Shown here: piece by piece, positions 33,433 through 42,655 of the stretch
How the letters are laid out: each line of letters starts with the position of its first letter
How positions within the stretch are numbered: the stretch's first letter is position 1
Source of the DNA: Peribacillus frigoritolerans
Lineage (GTDB): Bacteria; Bacillota; Bacilli; Bacillales; DSM-1321
Length of the DNA: 64,000 nt
Assembly: GCF_030676415.1 (NCBI RefSeq)
Contig: NZ_JAUUTW010000026.1
Coordinates: 16,409-80,408, forward strand
Reading direction: 5' to 3'
Translations under genes and position numbers: made by a program
Notes under the pieces: generated by a model
Told to the model about the DNA's origin: nothing
The model's input: only the letters and a program-made list of their open reading frames with translations
The model's database searches: none

Positions 33433-35478
33433 ATGCAAACCCTTAAACAAGGGCTTGGTTTTTGTTTAGTGCTGTGTTTGCTTTTGTTGCCGACGGGTTC
33501 TCTTGCCGAGGATGCCGCAACAACCGTTCAAAAAAAGGAAGAAACAGTTGGCCGAGTGACTTTGGAAAGTAAGGAATATCCACTCTATCATTATCAAATG
33601 GAAGCTGATATCGGCGACGGTATCACGGAAGCTAGCGACAATGCGCTGCATTCCATTAATCAAGGGATGTGGGGATTTAATAAAACGATTGCCAGTTTTA
33701 CTTTATATTCGGTTAACCAGCTGATGTCCTTTGATTTAATTAGCAATATTGTGGATGAAGCTGGAATTATGAGCAAACGAATCTATGAGATTATGTCCGG
33801 AACGTTTTTATCCTTGTTTGTCATTTTAGTGGGAGGAACAGCTGCCTGGCGTTACCTTGTAAATCAACAAGTCGGCCATGCGGTGAAATCAATCCTTGGT
33901 GCCATGTCTATCATGGTTATTACTTTTTGGTTTTACTCAGATGCAACGGGAAACATTAAATGGCTGAATGATCGGGGGGCGGAGCTCGAAGGGATTGCAA
34001 GCTCTGCAAACGTTTTGGTCAGTTCTGATGAGTTCGACAGCAATGTTGCTTATGATTCCAAAGAAGGAATTGCGGTGTTAGAAAATCAACTATTTAACTT
34101 AATGGTGAAGCGTCCATATTTACTCTTGAATTATGGATCAACAAAAGAATCTGAAGTTGTAAGTGAAAATCCTAATCGGGTTAATAGTCTTTTGGAAATC
34201 AAACCGCATACTGAAGAAGGCAAAGAGGAAAGAAAAAGGATTGTTAAAAAAGAAGTTTCCAACTATGACAACAAACAAATGTCTGCCAGTTTTAGCGGTG
34301 AACGGTTCGGATACTTGATTGTCACGATCCTATCCACCATTGCACTCAGCATTCCAATTTTGTTATTAGGGATCTTTAAGTTTTTGCTTCAGGTATGGTT
34401 CCTGGCATTAGTCATTTTCACAGCCATTCCATTAGTTCTTTCCGTCATTCCTTCTTATAGTGAAACGGCCTTGAATCACGGGAAGAAGCTTGTGGGCGTA
34501 TTACTTATGAAAGCTGGATTAGTCCTTTTGATTGCCGTCATTACTGGACTTGTCACCTTGCTTTACGAATCAGTAAAAGTGACGAATGGTGTAGAAGGGT
34601 ATGTCTTTGTAGTCTTTCTTATTTGCATGACCATTTGGGGATTGTTCAAATACCGTTCTGAAATCTTTGAGGTTGCTTCTGCAGGCATGGTTCAAGGTCA
34701 GCAAGTTGTGGAGAGAGCGACAACCAATACACTTGATAAGATGGGGGATGCTGGCGAAAAAGGATTCCAAGGAGCAAGGAGAATGGTTGGAAAGGCTTAT
34801 AGAAGCCACCAAAATAAAAAGCGTCAAGAAGAATATCAGTCGAGAAAAGAAGGTACGGGCCGAAAGACCTTTACCCATCCACCCATAGTAAACAGTGGAA
34901 GGTCAGAACACCGAAAAGTGGTTGGCGAGAATACACCTCAAAAACCAGGTGTAGGGGGAAATCAAGGGCAACAATCAATCGGAAAAGGGTCAATCAATAC
35001 AGCAACGGGTTTGAATACAGGAATGGCCAACCGATCAGCTTCACGAAATGCAGGAGCAGCCATTGTGGATTTAAAGGATTATAAAAGTGAAAAGGATGTA
35101 GGGGCAACAGGCAAAGGACCAGTTAGTGGACACCCTTCACGAAGTTCTGAACCTACAGTTTCGGGAGCCCGGAAGCCGGGTGCGAACCCGCCGAATTCAA
35201 CTAGAAAAGAGAATAGAAAACCAGAACAACCTAAGCCTTCCAGGCAACGGACAGAGGGATTACAAGAGCCTGAAAAGCAAACTTCCCCGCATCGTAATCC
35301 AGCCACAAAAATAGAAAGCAAACAAGAAGCAGCAGCATCAAGAGAACCAGTCAAACACCTAACGCAATGGGAAATCCAAAAGAAGATTGATGCTAGAAAA
35401 GCTAAAGTATCACCTTCCGTATCCGTCAAACGTTCGGAGGGCAGGAAATCCAAAGGCAAGGAGACCGAAAAGGATTGA
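33433..35478 (+). CDS. VirB6/TrbL-like polytopic conjugation protein
   Basis: ATG 33433 follows AGGAGGG. A 681-residue protein with a signal-like N-terminus, about six to seven membrane helices (residues ~125-430) and a long basic, low-complexity tail (residues ~460-681, rich in Arg, Lys, Ser, Pro and Gln). It matches the CD3337/EF1877 type of mobilome membrane protein, the likely VirB6 counterpart of the channel. The tail is unusually long. Confidence 0.75.
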   Translation: MQTLKQGLGFCLVLCLLLLPTGSLAEDAATTVQKKEETVGRVTLESKEYPLYHYQMEADIGDGITEASDNALHSINQGMWGFNKTIASFTLYSVNQLMSFDLISNIVDEAGIMSKRIYEIMSGTFLSLFVILVGGTAAWRYLVNQQVGHAVKSILGAMSIMVITFWFYSDATGNIKWLNDRGAELEGIASSANVLVSSDEFDSNVAYDSKEGIAVLENQLFNLMVKRPYLLLNYGSTKESEVVSENPNRVNSLLEIKPHTEEGKEERKRIVKKEVSNYDNKQMSASFSGERFGYLIVTILSTIALSIPILLLGIFKFLLQVWFLALVIFTAIPLVLSVIPSYSETALNHGKKLVGVLLMKAGLVLLIAVITGLVTLLYESVKVTNGVEGYVFVVFLICMTIWGLFKYRSEIFEVASAGMVQGQQVVERATTNTLDKMGDAGEKGFQGARRMVGKAYRSHQNKKRQEEYQSRKEGTGRKTFTHPPIVNSGRSEHRKVVGENTPQKPGVGGNQGQQSIGKGSINTATGLNTGMANRSASRNAGAAIVDLKDYKSEKDVGATGKGPVSGHPSRSSEPTVSGARKPGANPPNSTRKENRKPEQPKPSRQRTEGLQEPEKQTSPHRNPATKIESKQEAAASREPVKHLTQWEIQKKIDARKAKVSPSVSVKRSEGRKSKGKETEKD

Positions 35479-35579
35479 AAATGATAATTCGAGAGACGTG
35501 AGTAATCATCATGAAAGGTATGTTTGTGAGCATACACACTCATTGTTTTGTCAGAATCTCTTTTTAGAAAGGAGTTCCT

Positions 35580-36614
35580 ATGCAAGGCGTTTTAAAGAAA
35601 GGTGCAAAGGCCGCAGGAACCATTGCGATTCTCAAAAACCCTTTCTCCTGGATCATTGCAGGCATCCTTCTCCTCCTTACATCGCTTTTCGGACTTGCCT
35701 TGTTCATTTCAATCAGTTTGGGCGGTGAGAACCAGCTTGAATCAGGTATGTCCGGTGAAGTAGCAGGGGGAACAGCGCAGGTGTCTTCTAAAGTCATGCG
35801 ATACGAGCCGTTAATCCGGAAATATGCGGAACAAAATGGGGTTGGGGAATATGTCGGGCTTATCATGGCCATGATCCAACAGGAATCAGGTGGACGTGAA
35901 TTGGATGTTATGCAATCTTCCGAATCGATCGGACTCCCACCTGGAACCATTACCGACCCGGAGTATTCCATTCAGATAGGCGTGAAACATTTTGCAGAAG
36001 TGATGAAGCAAGCCAAAGGTGATGTGAACCTAGCTTTGCAAAGCTACAACTTTGGAGATGGATTTATCGGATACGCATTGGAGCGTGGAGGCTATTCCAA
36101 GGAAGTAGCCACCCAGTTTAGTCATAGGATGGCTGCTAGGGAAGGGTGGAGCCGTTACGGTGATGTGAATTATGTGGACCATGTCATGCAATATTACAAC
36201 GGTGGAGATGGTAGCGTGGTTGTCATGGGGGACGGTTCGCAATCTTTTGATGTAGAGGAAGTTCATAACATCATGAAACAGTACCTCGGACGACCCTATG
36301 TATGGGGAGGCAGGACACCAGCAGCAGGAGGGTTTGACTGCAGTGGGCTACTGGAATATGCCTTTGCTCAGGTGGGCATGGATATGTACGGAACAGCCCA
36401 ATCGCAATACAACAAAACAAAGCCGGTTCCTGAAGACAATATAAAACCGGGTGATCTCGTTTTTTTCTCCACCTATAAGCCCGGTGCTTCGCACGTTGGC
36501 ATGTATGTGGGGAACGGTCAATTTATCAATGCCAATAGCAGTGGTGGTACTTCTTATTCATCCGTTGAAGAATGGAAAAACTTATACCCATTCCTAGGTT
36601 TTAGACGGATTTAG
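35580..36614 (+). CDS. Bifunctional peptidoglycan hydrolase (SLT + NlpC/P60, VirB1-like)
   Basis: A 344-residue membrane-anchored enzyme. Helix at residues 22-48, then a lysozyme/transglycosylase domain with IQQESGG (catalytic Glu) and LQSYNFGDGF, then an NlpC/P60 peptidase with FDCSGLLEYA (Cys), SHVGMYVG (His). Such CwlT-type hydrolases open the cell wall for the transfer channel. Ribosome site AGAAAGGAG. Confidence 0.9.
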   Translation: MQGVLKKGAKAAGTIAILKNPFSWIIAGILLLLTSLFGLALFISISLGGENQLESGMSGEVAGGTAQVSSKVMRYEPLIRKYAEQNGVGEYVGLIMAMIQQESGGRELDVMQSSESIGLPPGTITDPEYSIQIGVKHFAEVMKQAKGDVNLALQSYNFGDGFIGYALERGGYSKEVATQFSHRMAAREGWSRYGDVNYVDHVMQYYNGGDGSVVVMGDGSQSFDVEEVHNIMKQYLGRPYVWGGRTPAAGGFDCSGLLEYAFAQVGMDMYGTAQSQYNKTKPVPEDNIKPGDLVFFSTYKPGASHVGMYVGNGQFINANSSGGTSYSSVEEWKNLYPFLGFRRI

Positions 36615-36632
36615 AAAGGGAGGTACAAGGAA

Positions 36633-37163
36633 ATGGAGCCCACCCAAAAGAAAAATTTCTTGTTTTTAATGATAGTATTCGTCTCGGTTTCTTTGGTCAT
36701 CATGTATATTTTCTCCCTGCGGTCACAGCTGAATGAAGTCAGGGCCAACCAGGGCAACTATGAAGAGCAGATTCAATCCTTATCCTCCATCCAAAACACG
36801 GATGCTTTAAATGTGAATCGCAATTTCCTTGAAAGCTTTTTCACTTATCAAACCACTGCCGAACGGTATAAAAAAATTGAACCATTCATGACCGATCAAG
36901 GATTCAAAGCGACCCATCCTTCCGGAACAGAACTTCCGGATTCGGAAGAATCGGTGAAGTCGTCCATAGTGGCCCTGAAGCCATTTGAATATCAGACCTC
37001 TAAAACGGAAGCTGAATTTTTTAATGAATTTAAACTCACTACGGAATTTAACAATGTGGCTGCAACCGACACGGTTATCGTTAAAACTTCGCTTATTTTT
37101 GTGAAAGAGCAAGGCTGGAAGGTTGATGATGTTGAGTTCATTGGGGAATTAACAGGAAGATAA
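36633..37163 (+). CDS. Membrane-anchored conjugation protein (176 aa)
   Basis: One N-terminal helix (FLFLMIVFVSVSLVIMYIF), a coiled segment (LNEVRANQGNYEEQIQ) and a ~115-residue soluble domain with an NTF2-like pattern. It follows the hydrolase by 18 bp. It resembles late-operon Tcp genes by position; no firm family. Confidence 0.6.
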   Translation: MEPTQKKNFLFLMIVFVSVSLVIMYIFSLRSQLNEVRANQGNYEEQIQSLSSIQNTDALNVNRNFLESFFTYQTTAERYKKIEPFMTDQGFKATHPSGTELPDSEESVKSSIVALKPFEYQTSKTEAEFFNEFKLTTEFNNVAATDTVIVKTSLIFVKEQGWKVDDVEFIGELTGR

Positions 37164-37189
37164 AAAATAGATAAAAGGAGTGTTTCTTT

Positions 37190-37894
37190 ATGCCAGTTGT
37201 ATTTACACCATCGACACCTGTTCAATACGTTGAATTTAATTTTAAGGGATTTATTGATTCATTTGATCAATTCTTTGGTCATTTATCATTCTTCCCTCAA
37301 TGGAAAAAGTATTGGCAAGACATCTTCTTAGAGTCAGATGAACAAGTAAAGGAATATGCGGAGAAGTTTCCGCATTCTAATCCTATTGTCCAAAGAATGA
37401 AAGCTAAACCAAGCCTGTTGTTAGAGGACTATGAATTATTTCAATTTGAGCATATTACTGATTATGGAATATATACTTATCATTTTGACGTCGAAGCAAT
37501 GAAGACCATTAAAAACACCTCAAGCATCCCTTTAGAAATCGTTAAACTTAAAGATTTATATGTAGACCCCGACACACCTGTCTTAACGAGTAAATTAGAG
37601 GACAAGCGTAAGCCACTTCTTGTTCGTATGTTTGGTGTGGATAAAGCTTATATTTGTGCAGATGGAAATAAAAGATTAAAAGCTAGAATAGGAAAAGGAG
37701 AAAAAAAGTTTAAATGTCATGTTTTTTATCCTAATCATATAGAAAATATTTTCTTTGGTCCCCAGGACCTTTATTATTATACGTTTTGCTATGAAATAGA
37801 ATTTATGTATCGGCAGATCATCGACAACCCAAATGATGAAAAAGCCGTATTTAACGTAACACAGATGTATTTAAAAGCACAGCAACGAATATAA
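37190..37894 (+). CDS. ParB/sulfiredoxin-fold-like hypothetical protein
   Basis: A 234-residue soluble protein. IPLEIVKLKDLYVDP followed by KAYICADGNKRLKARI matches the ParB N-terminal pattern, where DGNHR binds nucleotide. Its C-terminus lacks an evident HTH. It closes the transfer operon, 26 bp behind the previous gene. It could be a regulator or nuclease; weak evidence. Confidence 0.5.
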   Translation: MPVVFTPSTPVQYVEFNFKGFIDSFDQFFGHLSFFPQWKKYWQDIFLESDEQVKEYAEKFPHSNPIVQRMKAKPSLLLEDYELFQFEHITDYGIYTYHFDVEAMKTIKNTSSIPLEIVKLKDLYVDPDTPVLTSKLEDKRKPLLVRMFGVDKAYICADGNKRLKARIGKGEKKFKCHVFYPNHIENIFFGPQDLYYYTFCYEIEFMYRQIIDNPNDEKAVFNVTQMYLKAQQRI

Positions 37895-37968
37895 ATACTC
37901 ATTATTGTAGGGATATTAACTGCATCGTTAAGTATTTTATTGTTAACGGGCATATATGACCCATATGG

Positions 37969-38808
37969 GTTCTGGTGCAAGAAATCTTTGAAACTTGGAC
38001 ATACTGATGCTATCAATCTAGAAAAGGGATGATGTTCAGTATGAAGAATCAAAATTTATTCAAGTGGAAGTATTATCAGCCAGAAATGATTCTTCTAACC
38101 GTAAGATGGTACCTACGGTACAACCTCAGTTTTCGTGATTTAGTCGAAATGATGGAAGAACGTGGACTATCTATTGCTCATACAACTATCAGGCGCTGGG
38201 TTCATCAGTATGGCCCTGAATTAGATGAGCGAGTACGGCGTCATCTTAAGCCAACCAATGATTCTTGGCGAGTCGATGAGACGTATGTGAAAGTCAAAGG
38301 TAGATGCTGTACCTATATCGTGCCGTTGATTCAAAAGGAAATACGATTGATTTTTATTTAAGTAAAACAAGAGATCATAAGGCTGCAAAGCACTTCTTCA
38401 AGAAAGCTTTGCGGTCTTTTCATGTTTCAAAGCCCCGTGTTATCACAGTAGACAAGAACCCAGCCTATCCTATGCGATTGAAGAGTTGAAGAAAGAGAAA
38501 AAGATGCCCGTAGTCATCCAAATAAGGCAGGTGAAATATCTTAATAACATTGTAGAACAAGATCATCGTTTTATTAAAAAGAGAGTTCTTTCGATGTTAG
38601 GATTGAAATTTTTTTGTACAGCCAAATCTATTCTTTCGTGGATAGAAGCGATGCATATCATTAAAAAAGGACAACTTGTTTTACGGGACAAGTCTGCCCA
38701 AAATCAAGTGAAGTTCATTCATCAACTATTTGGAATGGATGCATAAGAACTGATTCCATTAGGAATCTATATACCTCTTTCAAATAAATGCAATCTTTGC
38801 ACCAGAGT
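37969..38808 (+). mobile_element. IS6-family (IS240-like) insertion sequence, decayed
   Basis: Terminal inverted repeats contain TCTGGTGCAA at 37971-37980 and its complement at 38797-38806. It encloses the broken transposase. No clear 8-bp target duplication was found. Confidence 0.8.
38041..38746 (+). pseudogene. IS6-family transposase with two frameshifts
   Basis: Three reading frames together give a DDE transposase: WRVDETYVKVKG (Asp), VITVDKNPAYP (Asp), IVEQDHRFIKKRV (Glu), plus the HTH TIRRWVHQYGPE. Frame changes lie near 38305 (GGTAGATGCTGTACC) and near 38475 (CCTATGCGATTGAA), each needing one base. The enzyme should be inactive. Confidence 0.88.
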
Positions 38809-39310
38809 TAAAAAACCTCTAATTGGGGTCCTACCATGGTGGTACCCCTATATGGGGCCAGAAAGGACAGGACAATTAATAATACCCCCGTATCATTGAT
38901 ACAAGGGCAATGACTCGGGCTTCCATTCCCGTACCTGAATGTGTTTCTTACACTGAACTTATCAGAACAACAAAGAAACCCTGTACCTAACGAATTGCTG
39001 TTAAGATAATGGAGGTTAGGCATTACGACTACATAACATTATATTTACTATATAAGGTTCCATAGTTTGGTGAAAGATAGTCTGGAGTGAAAATGCTTCA
39101 GGCTTTTTTCAGAGATAAAGAGATGATGTAGTCATAAAAACACACAAATGCCCCAAATACCCCATCCAAAATTCTGTTTATATTTGCTATAGATAAAAAA
39201 CATAGGAGGATAATCTATGCTTGATGACTTTAATTAGCATATAAATATACAGTGGTTTTATTTATATGATTATGAGGGCAAGCTCCAAGTTTAGTAAAGG
39301 AGTAAACTAT
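38809..39310. other. Intergenic region with palindrome and terminator-like repeat
   Basis: GGGGTCCTACCATGGTGGTACCCC (38818-38841) is a palindrome whose half GGGGTCCTACCA equals the right tip of the MITE at 53320-53617. A terminator-like unit GATAGTCTGGAGTGAAAATGCTTCAGGCTTTTTT lies at about 39073-39108 and recurs at 39651-39687. No gene supported. Confidence 0.5.
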
Positions 39311-39544
39311 ATGACTGAAATTAAAGAATTTAAAAAAGAGATTCAGCAGGTGAAAATGGATCAAAAAGATATACAACGTGATATAAGAAATATGGAATCA
39401 AGAATAACAATTACGGAAAAAGATATTTTAACAATTAATAAACAATTGGAGAAAATTAGTTCCAATACTACATGGATTTTACGTTTAATTATAGGTTCAT
39501 TGTTAACAGGAGCGCTTGGTATGGTACTGAAAGCTTTTATGTAA
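39311..39544 (+). CDS. XhlA-like (holin-associated) membrane protein
   Basis: ATG 39311 after AAAGGAG. A 77-residue protein with a long N-terminal coiled coil (KEFKKEIQQVKMDQKDIQRD...) and a C-terminal helix (ILRLIIGSLLTGALGMVL). This is the layout of XhlA proteins, which with a holin release PBSX-like phage products. No holin or amidase is adjacent, so another role in this plasmid is possible. Confidence 0.7.
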   Translation: MTEIKEFKKEIQQVKMDQKDIQRDIRNMESRITITEKDILTINKQLEKISSNTTWILRLIIGSLLTGALGMVLKAFM

Positions 39545-39628
39545 TGGTTGGGACAACGTATTTACTTGGTGTATGTGGACTTGTTGCTGATGTTTTTGTT
39601 CTCGGTGCATTTTCCTAAAGTATTGATA

Positions 39629-39687
39629 AGGTTCCATAGTTAGTTTGATGAAAGATAGCCTGGAGTAAAATACTTCAGGCTTTTTTC
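39629..39687 (+). terminator. Terminator downstream of the XhlA-like gene, duplicated unit
   Basis: AGCCTGGAGTAAAATACTTCAGGCTTTTTTC. The preceding AGGTTCCATAGTT block and the stem also occur at 39055-39108, so the XhlA-like gene is bracketed by a ~55-bp direct repeat. Confidence 0.75.
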
Positions 39688-39791
39688 TTTTTAGGGAAAG
39701 TTGGGATTCCCTTTTTTTCGGAATGAACAAGAATTTTCTTTAATAATTCTTTGCCTTCTTCTTTAGTCATGTTCACTTTTTGTTTAGCCAT
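39675..39791 (-). CDS. Small Lys-rich protein (38 aa)
   Basis: ATG 39791 after AAAGGAGT. Product MAKQKVNMTKEEGKELLKK with a basic end (PKKKKA). Its 3' end overlaps the opposite-strand terminator. Small but with a good ribosome site; function unknown. Confidence 0.5.
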   Translation of the reverse strand: MAKQKVNMTKEEGKELLKKILVHSEKKGIPTFPKKKKA

Positions 39792-39943
39792 GATCCATAC
39801 TCCTTTATATGTTTTTTGATTGTACAAGTATGGTCTAAATTCAGAACTATTAAACATCTCCCTTTCTACTGGAATAGTTCAGATTTCAGGTTCATATGGA
39901 TAGTGTACATAGGGTATTTTCACTTTGGGGGGGGAAAGGGCTT

Positions 39944-40579
39944 ATGAAAAAGGGAAGCCAGACAGCAAAAAGAAAAGTTCGTTCCGATAAAAAAAGAGAT
40001 ATCAAACCAACAATCTCACACTCATTAAATGAATGTGTTCATAATTTATCTTATATTTTGAATCAGCCTGTGAAGGATATAGGGGAAAAAATAATAATAG
40101 CAGCTATCAATTCCAGGGAATGTATTGAGGGCTTGTCCATGTATTTTAAAAGAGACTACAGGCACGATAATACGATTTTTAGAGGGGATTTTGAAGCCGA
40201 AGTAATCCAGAAGAGAAATATTATTCAGAAGGAAAGGATTCATTTAAGATTCAAAGCTTATGAACATGAAAGAATTTCAGCATTGGCCTATTCCATGGAT
40301 TGTAGTGTTAGTTTAGCAACAACTATGCTGCTGATTGCTGGTATTAAAAATCAAGACGTGTTTACACAAATGGTGGATTCAGAGGTAATTTGTTTACTTG
40401 ATCCAGGAAGGCTTAAAAGTTTAAAGATGATTCAGAAATATATTTCAAAATTGAATGACCAGCACATTTCACTTTTCTCTGTAATTTCATATGTAGCACA
40501 TGAAGTGGTGGATACCACAAAAACCATGCATGAAAAAGTTAATGATTGGATAGATGCTAATATAAAAAATATTGATTAA
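39944..40579 (+). CDS. Hypothetical plasmid protein with two RHH-like segments
   Basis: A 211-residue basic protein. ISHSLNECVHNLSYILNQP and IHLRFKAYEHERISALAYS each resemble a strand-helix-helix ribbon unit. ATG 39944 is preceded by a GGGGGAAAGGG stretch. It may be a DNA-binding plasmid regulator. No family recognised. Confidence 0.5.
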   Translation: MKKGSQTAKRKVRSDKKRDIKPTISHSLNECVHNLSYILNQPVKDIGEKIIIAAINSRECIEGLSMYFKRDYRHDNTIFRGDFEAEVIQKRNIIQKERIHLRFKAYEHERISALAYSMDCSVSLATTMLLIAGIKNQDVFTQMVDSEVICLLDPGRLKSLKMIQKYISKLNDQHISLFSVISYVAHEVVDTTKTMHEKVNDWIDANIKNID

Positions 40580-41162
40580 AATTCAATATCAATAAATTAT
40601 GGCTGAAGTGAACATACTTTAGTCTTTTTTTATGCAAAAAAATATTCAATGTGTAACCTTCTTAAAAGCTGATGATTCATTATGGTTACTTTCTGCTTTA
40701 TAAAGAGGGAAGATTTTTTTACATGGTCCAGAATCAAAAAAAGAAGAAAGGCTGTTGAATTTAGAAAGTTATTTTTTAGTATGGATCAGGACGAAAAATA
40801 GAAAATTAGGACAAGCAAAATGAAAGTCGATTAGGTAGGCCATAACGAAGAATAACCTCTGACAAATTTTTTAAGGTTGGACTCAGAGGCAAGGTGCTAC
40901 TTTTCACTTAGTAATATCCCCACTAAATCGGATACTATTCATCAATTGGGGCAAGAATCGGGCATGAAGATTATACAAAAAAACAGATTCCTTTTGATCT
41001 GTTTTTTTGTATAATTATGTAAGCAGTCATTGTCGTAGAATAGAAGAAAGTTTTAACCACCACTTCTCAAAGTGGGTGTTCGCAAAAAAAATCCTGTTTC
41101 AATTTAAAACTCCCTATTACAGCTTAAAGGTAAAACTTTATATCGTTACGTACACCTTTCCG
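40580..41162. other. Intergenic region with remnants and a terminator
   Basis: Short open stretches at 40.70-40.83 kb have no start or ribosome site. The only clear element is the perfect inverted repeat at 40971-41018. Confidence 0.6.
40971..41018. terminator. Perfect inverted repeat, bidirectional terminator
   Basis: ATTATACAAAAAAACAGA - TTCCTTTTGA - TCTGTTTTTTTGTATAAT: an 18-bp perfect stem. Confidence 0.85.
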
Positions 41163-41644
41163 TCATTTTCCCTTTAATTCAGCTAAATAGTGCCTTACGG
41201 CACTTTCAACTAGTTCATAAACCGTCCTATCATGAATGATTGCTTGTATTTTTAGTTCCTTCATAAGTTCAACATCCATATCGAATGAAGAACGTTTTCT
41301 TATAACGTTGGTTCGTTCGCTTGTTTGACCTGTTCTTTACCATGTTTTATGCCAACGTTAGAACGTTGGTTGGTATCGTTAATAGGTTCTTTATTTACAT
41401 TAGTTGAAACGTTCGCCTTTGCTTTTCCCGCTGTTGCAAAGTCATAAATAAGCTGCTCTTGTACCGTTTCCTCGTCACCTTCACCAACGAAATACCAGCC
41501 TTTTTCGCCTGAATTTCTATACTCATAACCAGCTTTATTCAATGCTTTTCTTAGTAATTTTTCTGAAATATGAACATCAGCCCTTTTGGCAATATTCGCT
41601 GGTGTATCAGTTTTAATTAACTCCAAGATTTCACCGATTTTCAT
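41163..41644 (-). pseudogene. Frameshifted KGW-domain/RHH DNA-binding protein
   Basis: From ATG 41644 (MKIGEILELIKTDTPANIAK) the frame runs 114 residues and stops at 41300. In the next frame the sequence continues with RKRSSFDMDVELMKELK... VESAVRHYL to 41163, a ribbon-helix-helix-like tail. The intact paralogue at 59905-60519 has both halves in one protein (GYEYRNSGxKGW plus an RHH-like tail). So this copy has one frameshift near 41305. Its ATG overlaps the stop of 41641-41826. Confidence 0.7.
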
Positions 41645-41826
41645 TTAGTACGCTCACGGGAAAACCAATACTTTGTTTTGATATTTCGATAAGTCCCAAT
41701 GTCTTTGATCAGCTCGGCAATAAGATCATAACCGCAATATGTGTGCCTCAGCGTGCTAAATTCATCCAATGTGACATAATCATCACTCTTTAATTCAACG
41801 TGACACTCTCCACAACAAATCCCCAT
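41641..41826 (-). CDS. Small cysteine-rich protein (61 aa)
   Basis: ATG 41826 after GGAGGTGTT. MGICCGECHVELKSDDYV with CCxxC and later HTYCGY suggests a small metal-binding (zinc) domain; the end is basic. ATGA overlap with the following KGW/RHH gene suggests a two-gene unit. The frame is open further upstream but without ribosome site. Confidence 0.6.
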   Translation of the reverse strand: MGICCGECHVELKSDDYVTLDEFSTLRHTYCGYDLIAELIKDIGTYRNIKTKYWFSRERTK

Positions 41827-42161
41827 ATCCAACACCTCCAAAAAGTATATTGATATATTCGTCGAAACTTGGTGGCCATCCTTCTTTCGTACAAAAAACA
41901 GGTCTATTGACGGTCTTTTAATGTTTGTTAGCTTTTCAAAATTCTCTTTGGATATGAATAATATCAAAGGAATGCCTTTAAGGTGTGCCTGTTTTCATAA
42001 AAAAAGAACCACTTTTTCCATTTTACAGTAGTTTACTAAAGCACCTTACCGGAAGATAAAACAACCAAAGCAAAAATTCGAACTCTTGGGATGTTGGTCT
42101 TTTTGGTACCCTCTCCGCACCCTTTTTATTTTGCGGAGAACCGGACCAGGCGTTTGAACCC

Positions 42162-42404
42162 AATTAAAAAAGTAGAATAGATTAACTTTTAATCTTTCTA
42201 AAATAAAAAATGGACAATGTTTTTGTATCACTTTATCGAAAAATGAATATAGTATATTAACCCCATACATGCAAGTGACCCTTACATGTATGGGGCCTAC
42301 ATAGTTCTATGAATATTAAACTAACGGTATTTACTTTTAGTTAATATAATCGCAATTAACGGCAAAAAAGGTTGGGTATCTAAAAGATACCCAACCTTTT
42401 TTGT
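42162..42404 (+). repeat. 243-bp direct repeat, copy A
   Basis: Matches 43732-43974 at constant offset 1570 with seven substitutions and no gap (about 97%). Contains a promoter-like stretch, a hairpin and a terminator (see ncRNA). Confidence 0.9.
42255..42404 (+). ncRNA. Candidate small RNA, copy A
   Basis: After TATAGTATATTAA comes ACCCCATACATGCAAG...ACATGTATGGGGCC (stem of about 11 bp), a ~70-nt linker, and AAAAAAGGTTGGGTATCTAAAAGATACCCAACCTTTTTT, a perfect terminator. No ORF. Copy B differs by two base changes in the hairpin that make the stem longer. Confidence 0.55.
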
Positions 42405-42655
42405 AAATTATTAATGATGTGGTTCCCCATTATATATCTAAATGGGATTTTTATCCTTTGATTAATACAAAGGACAGTGTACAGGAAATCCCGTTATTAT
42501 TTGTCTACTATAAAAGTAGGTTAAAGATTTATTTACCTAAATAAAATGTTGATTTGAAATTGGAAAACAACATTTTTATATTCGTTTAATGATTTATTTA
42601 CATAGATCTTTAGATGTCTAATTCTCGATCAATATTTTAATCAGGCAGATTTTAT

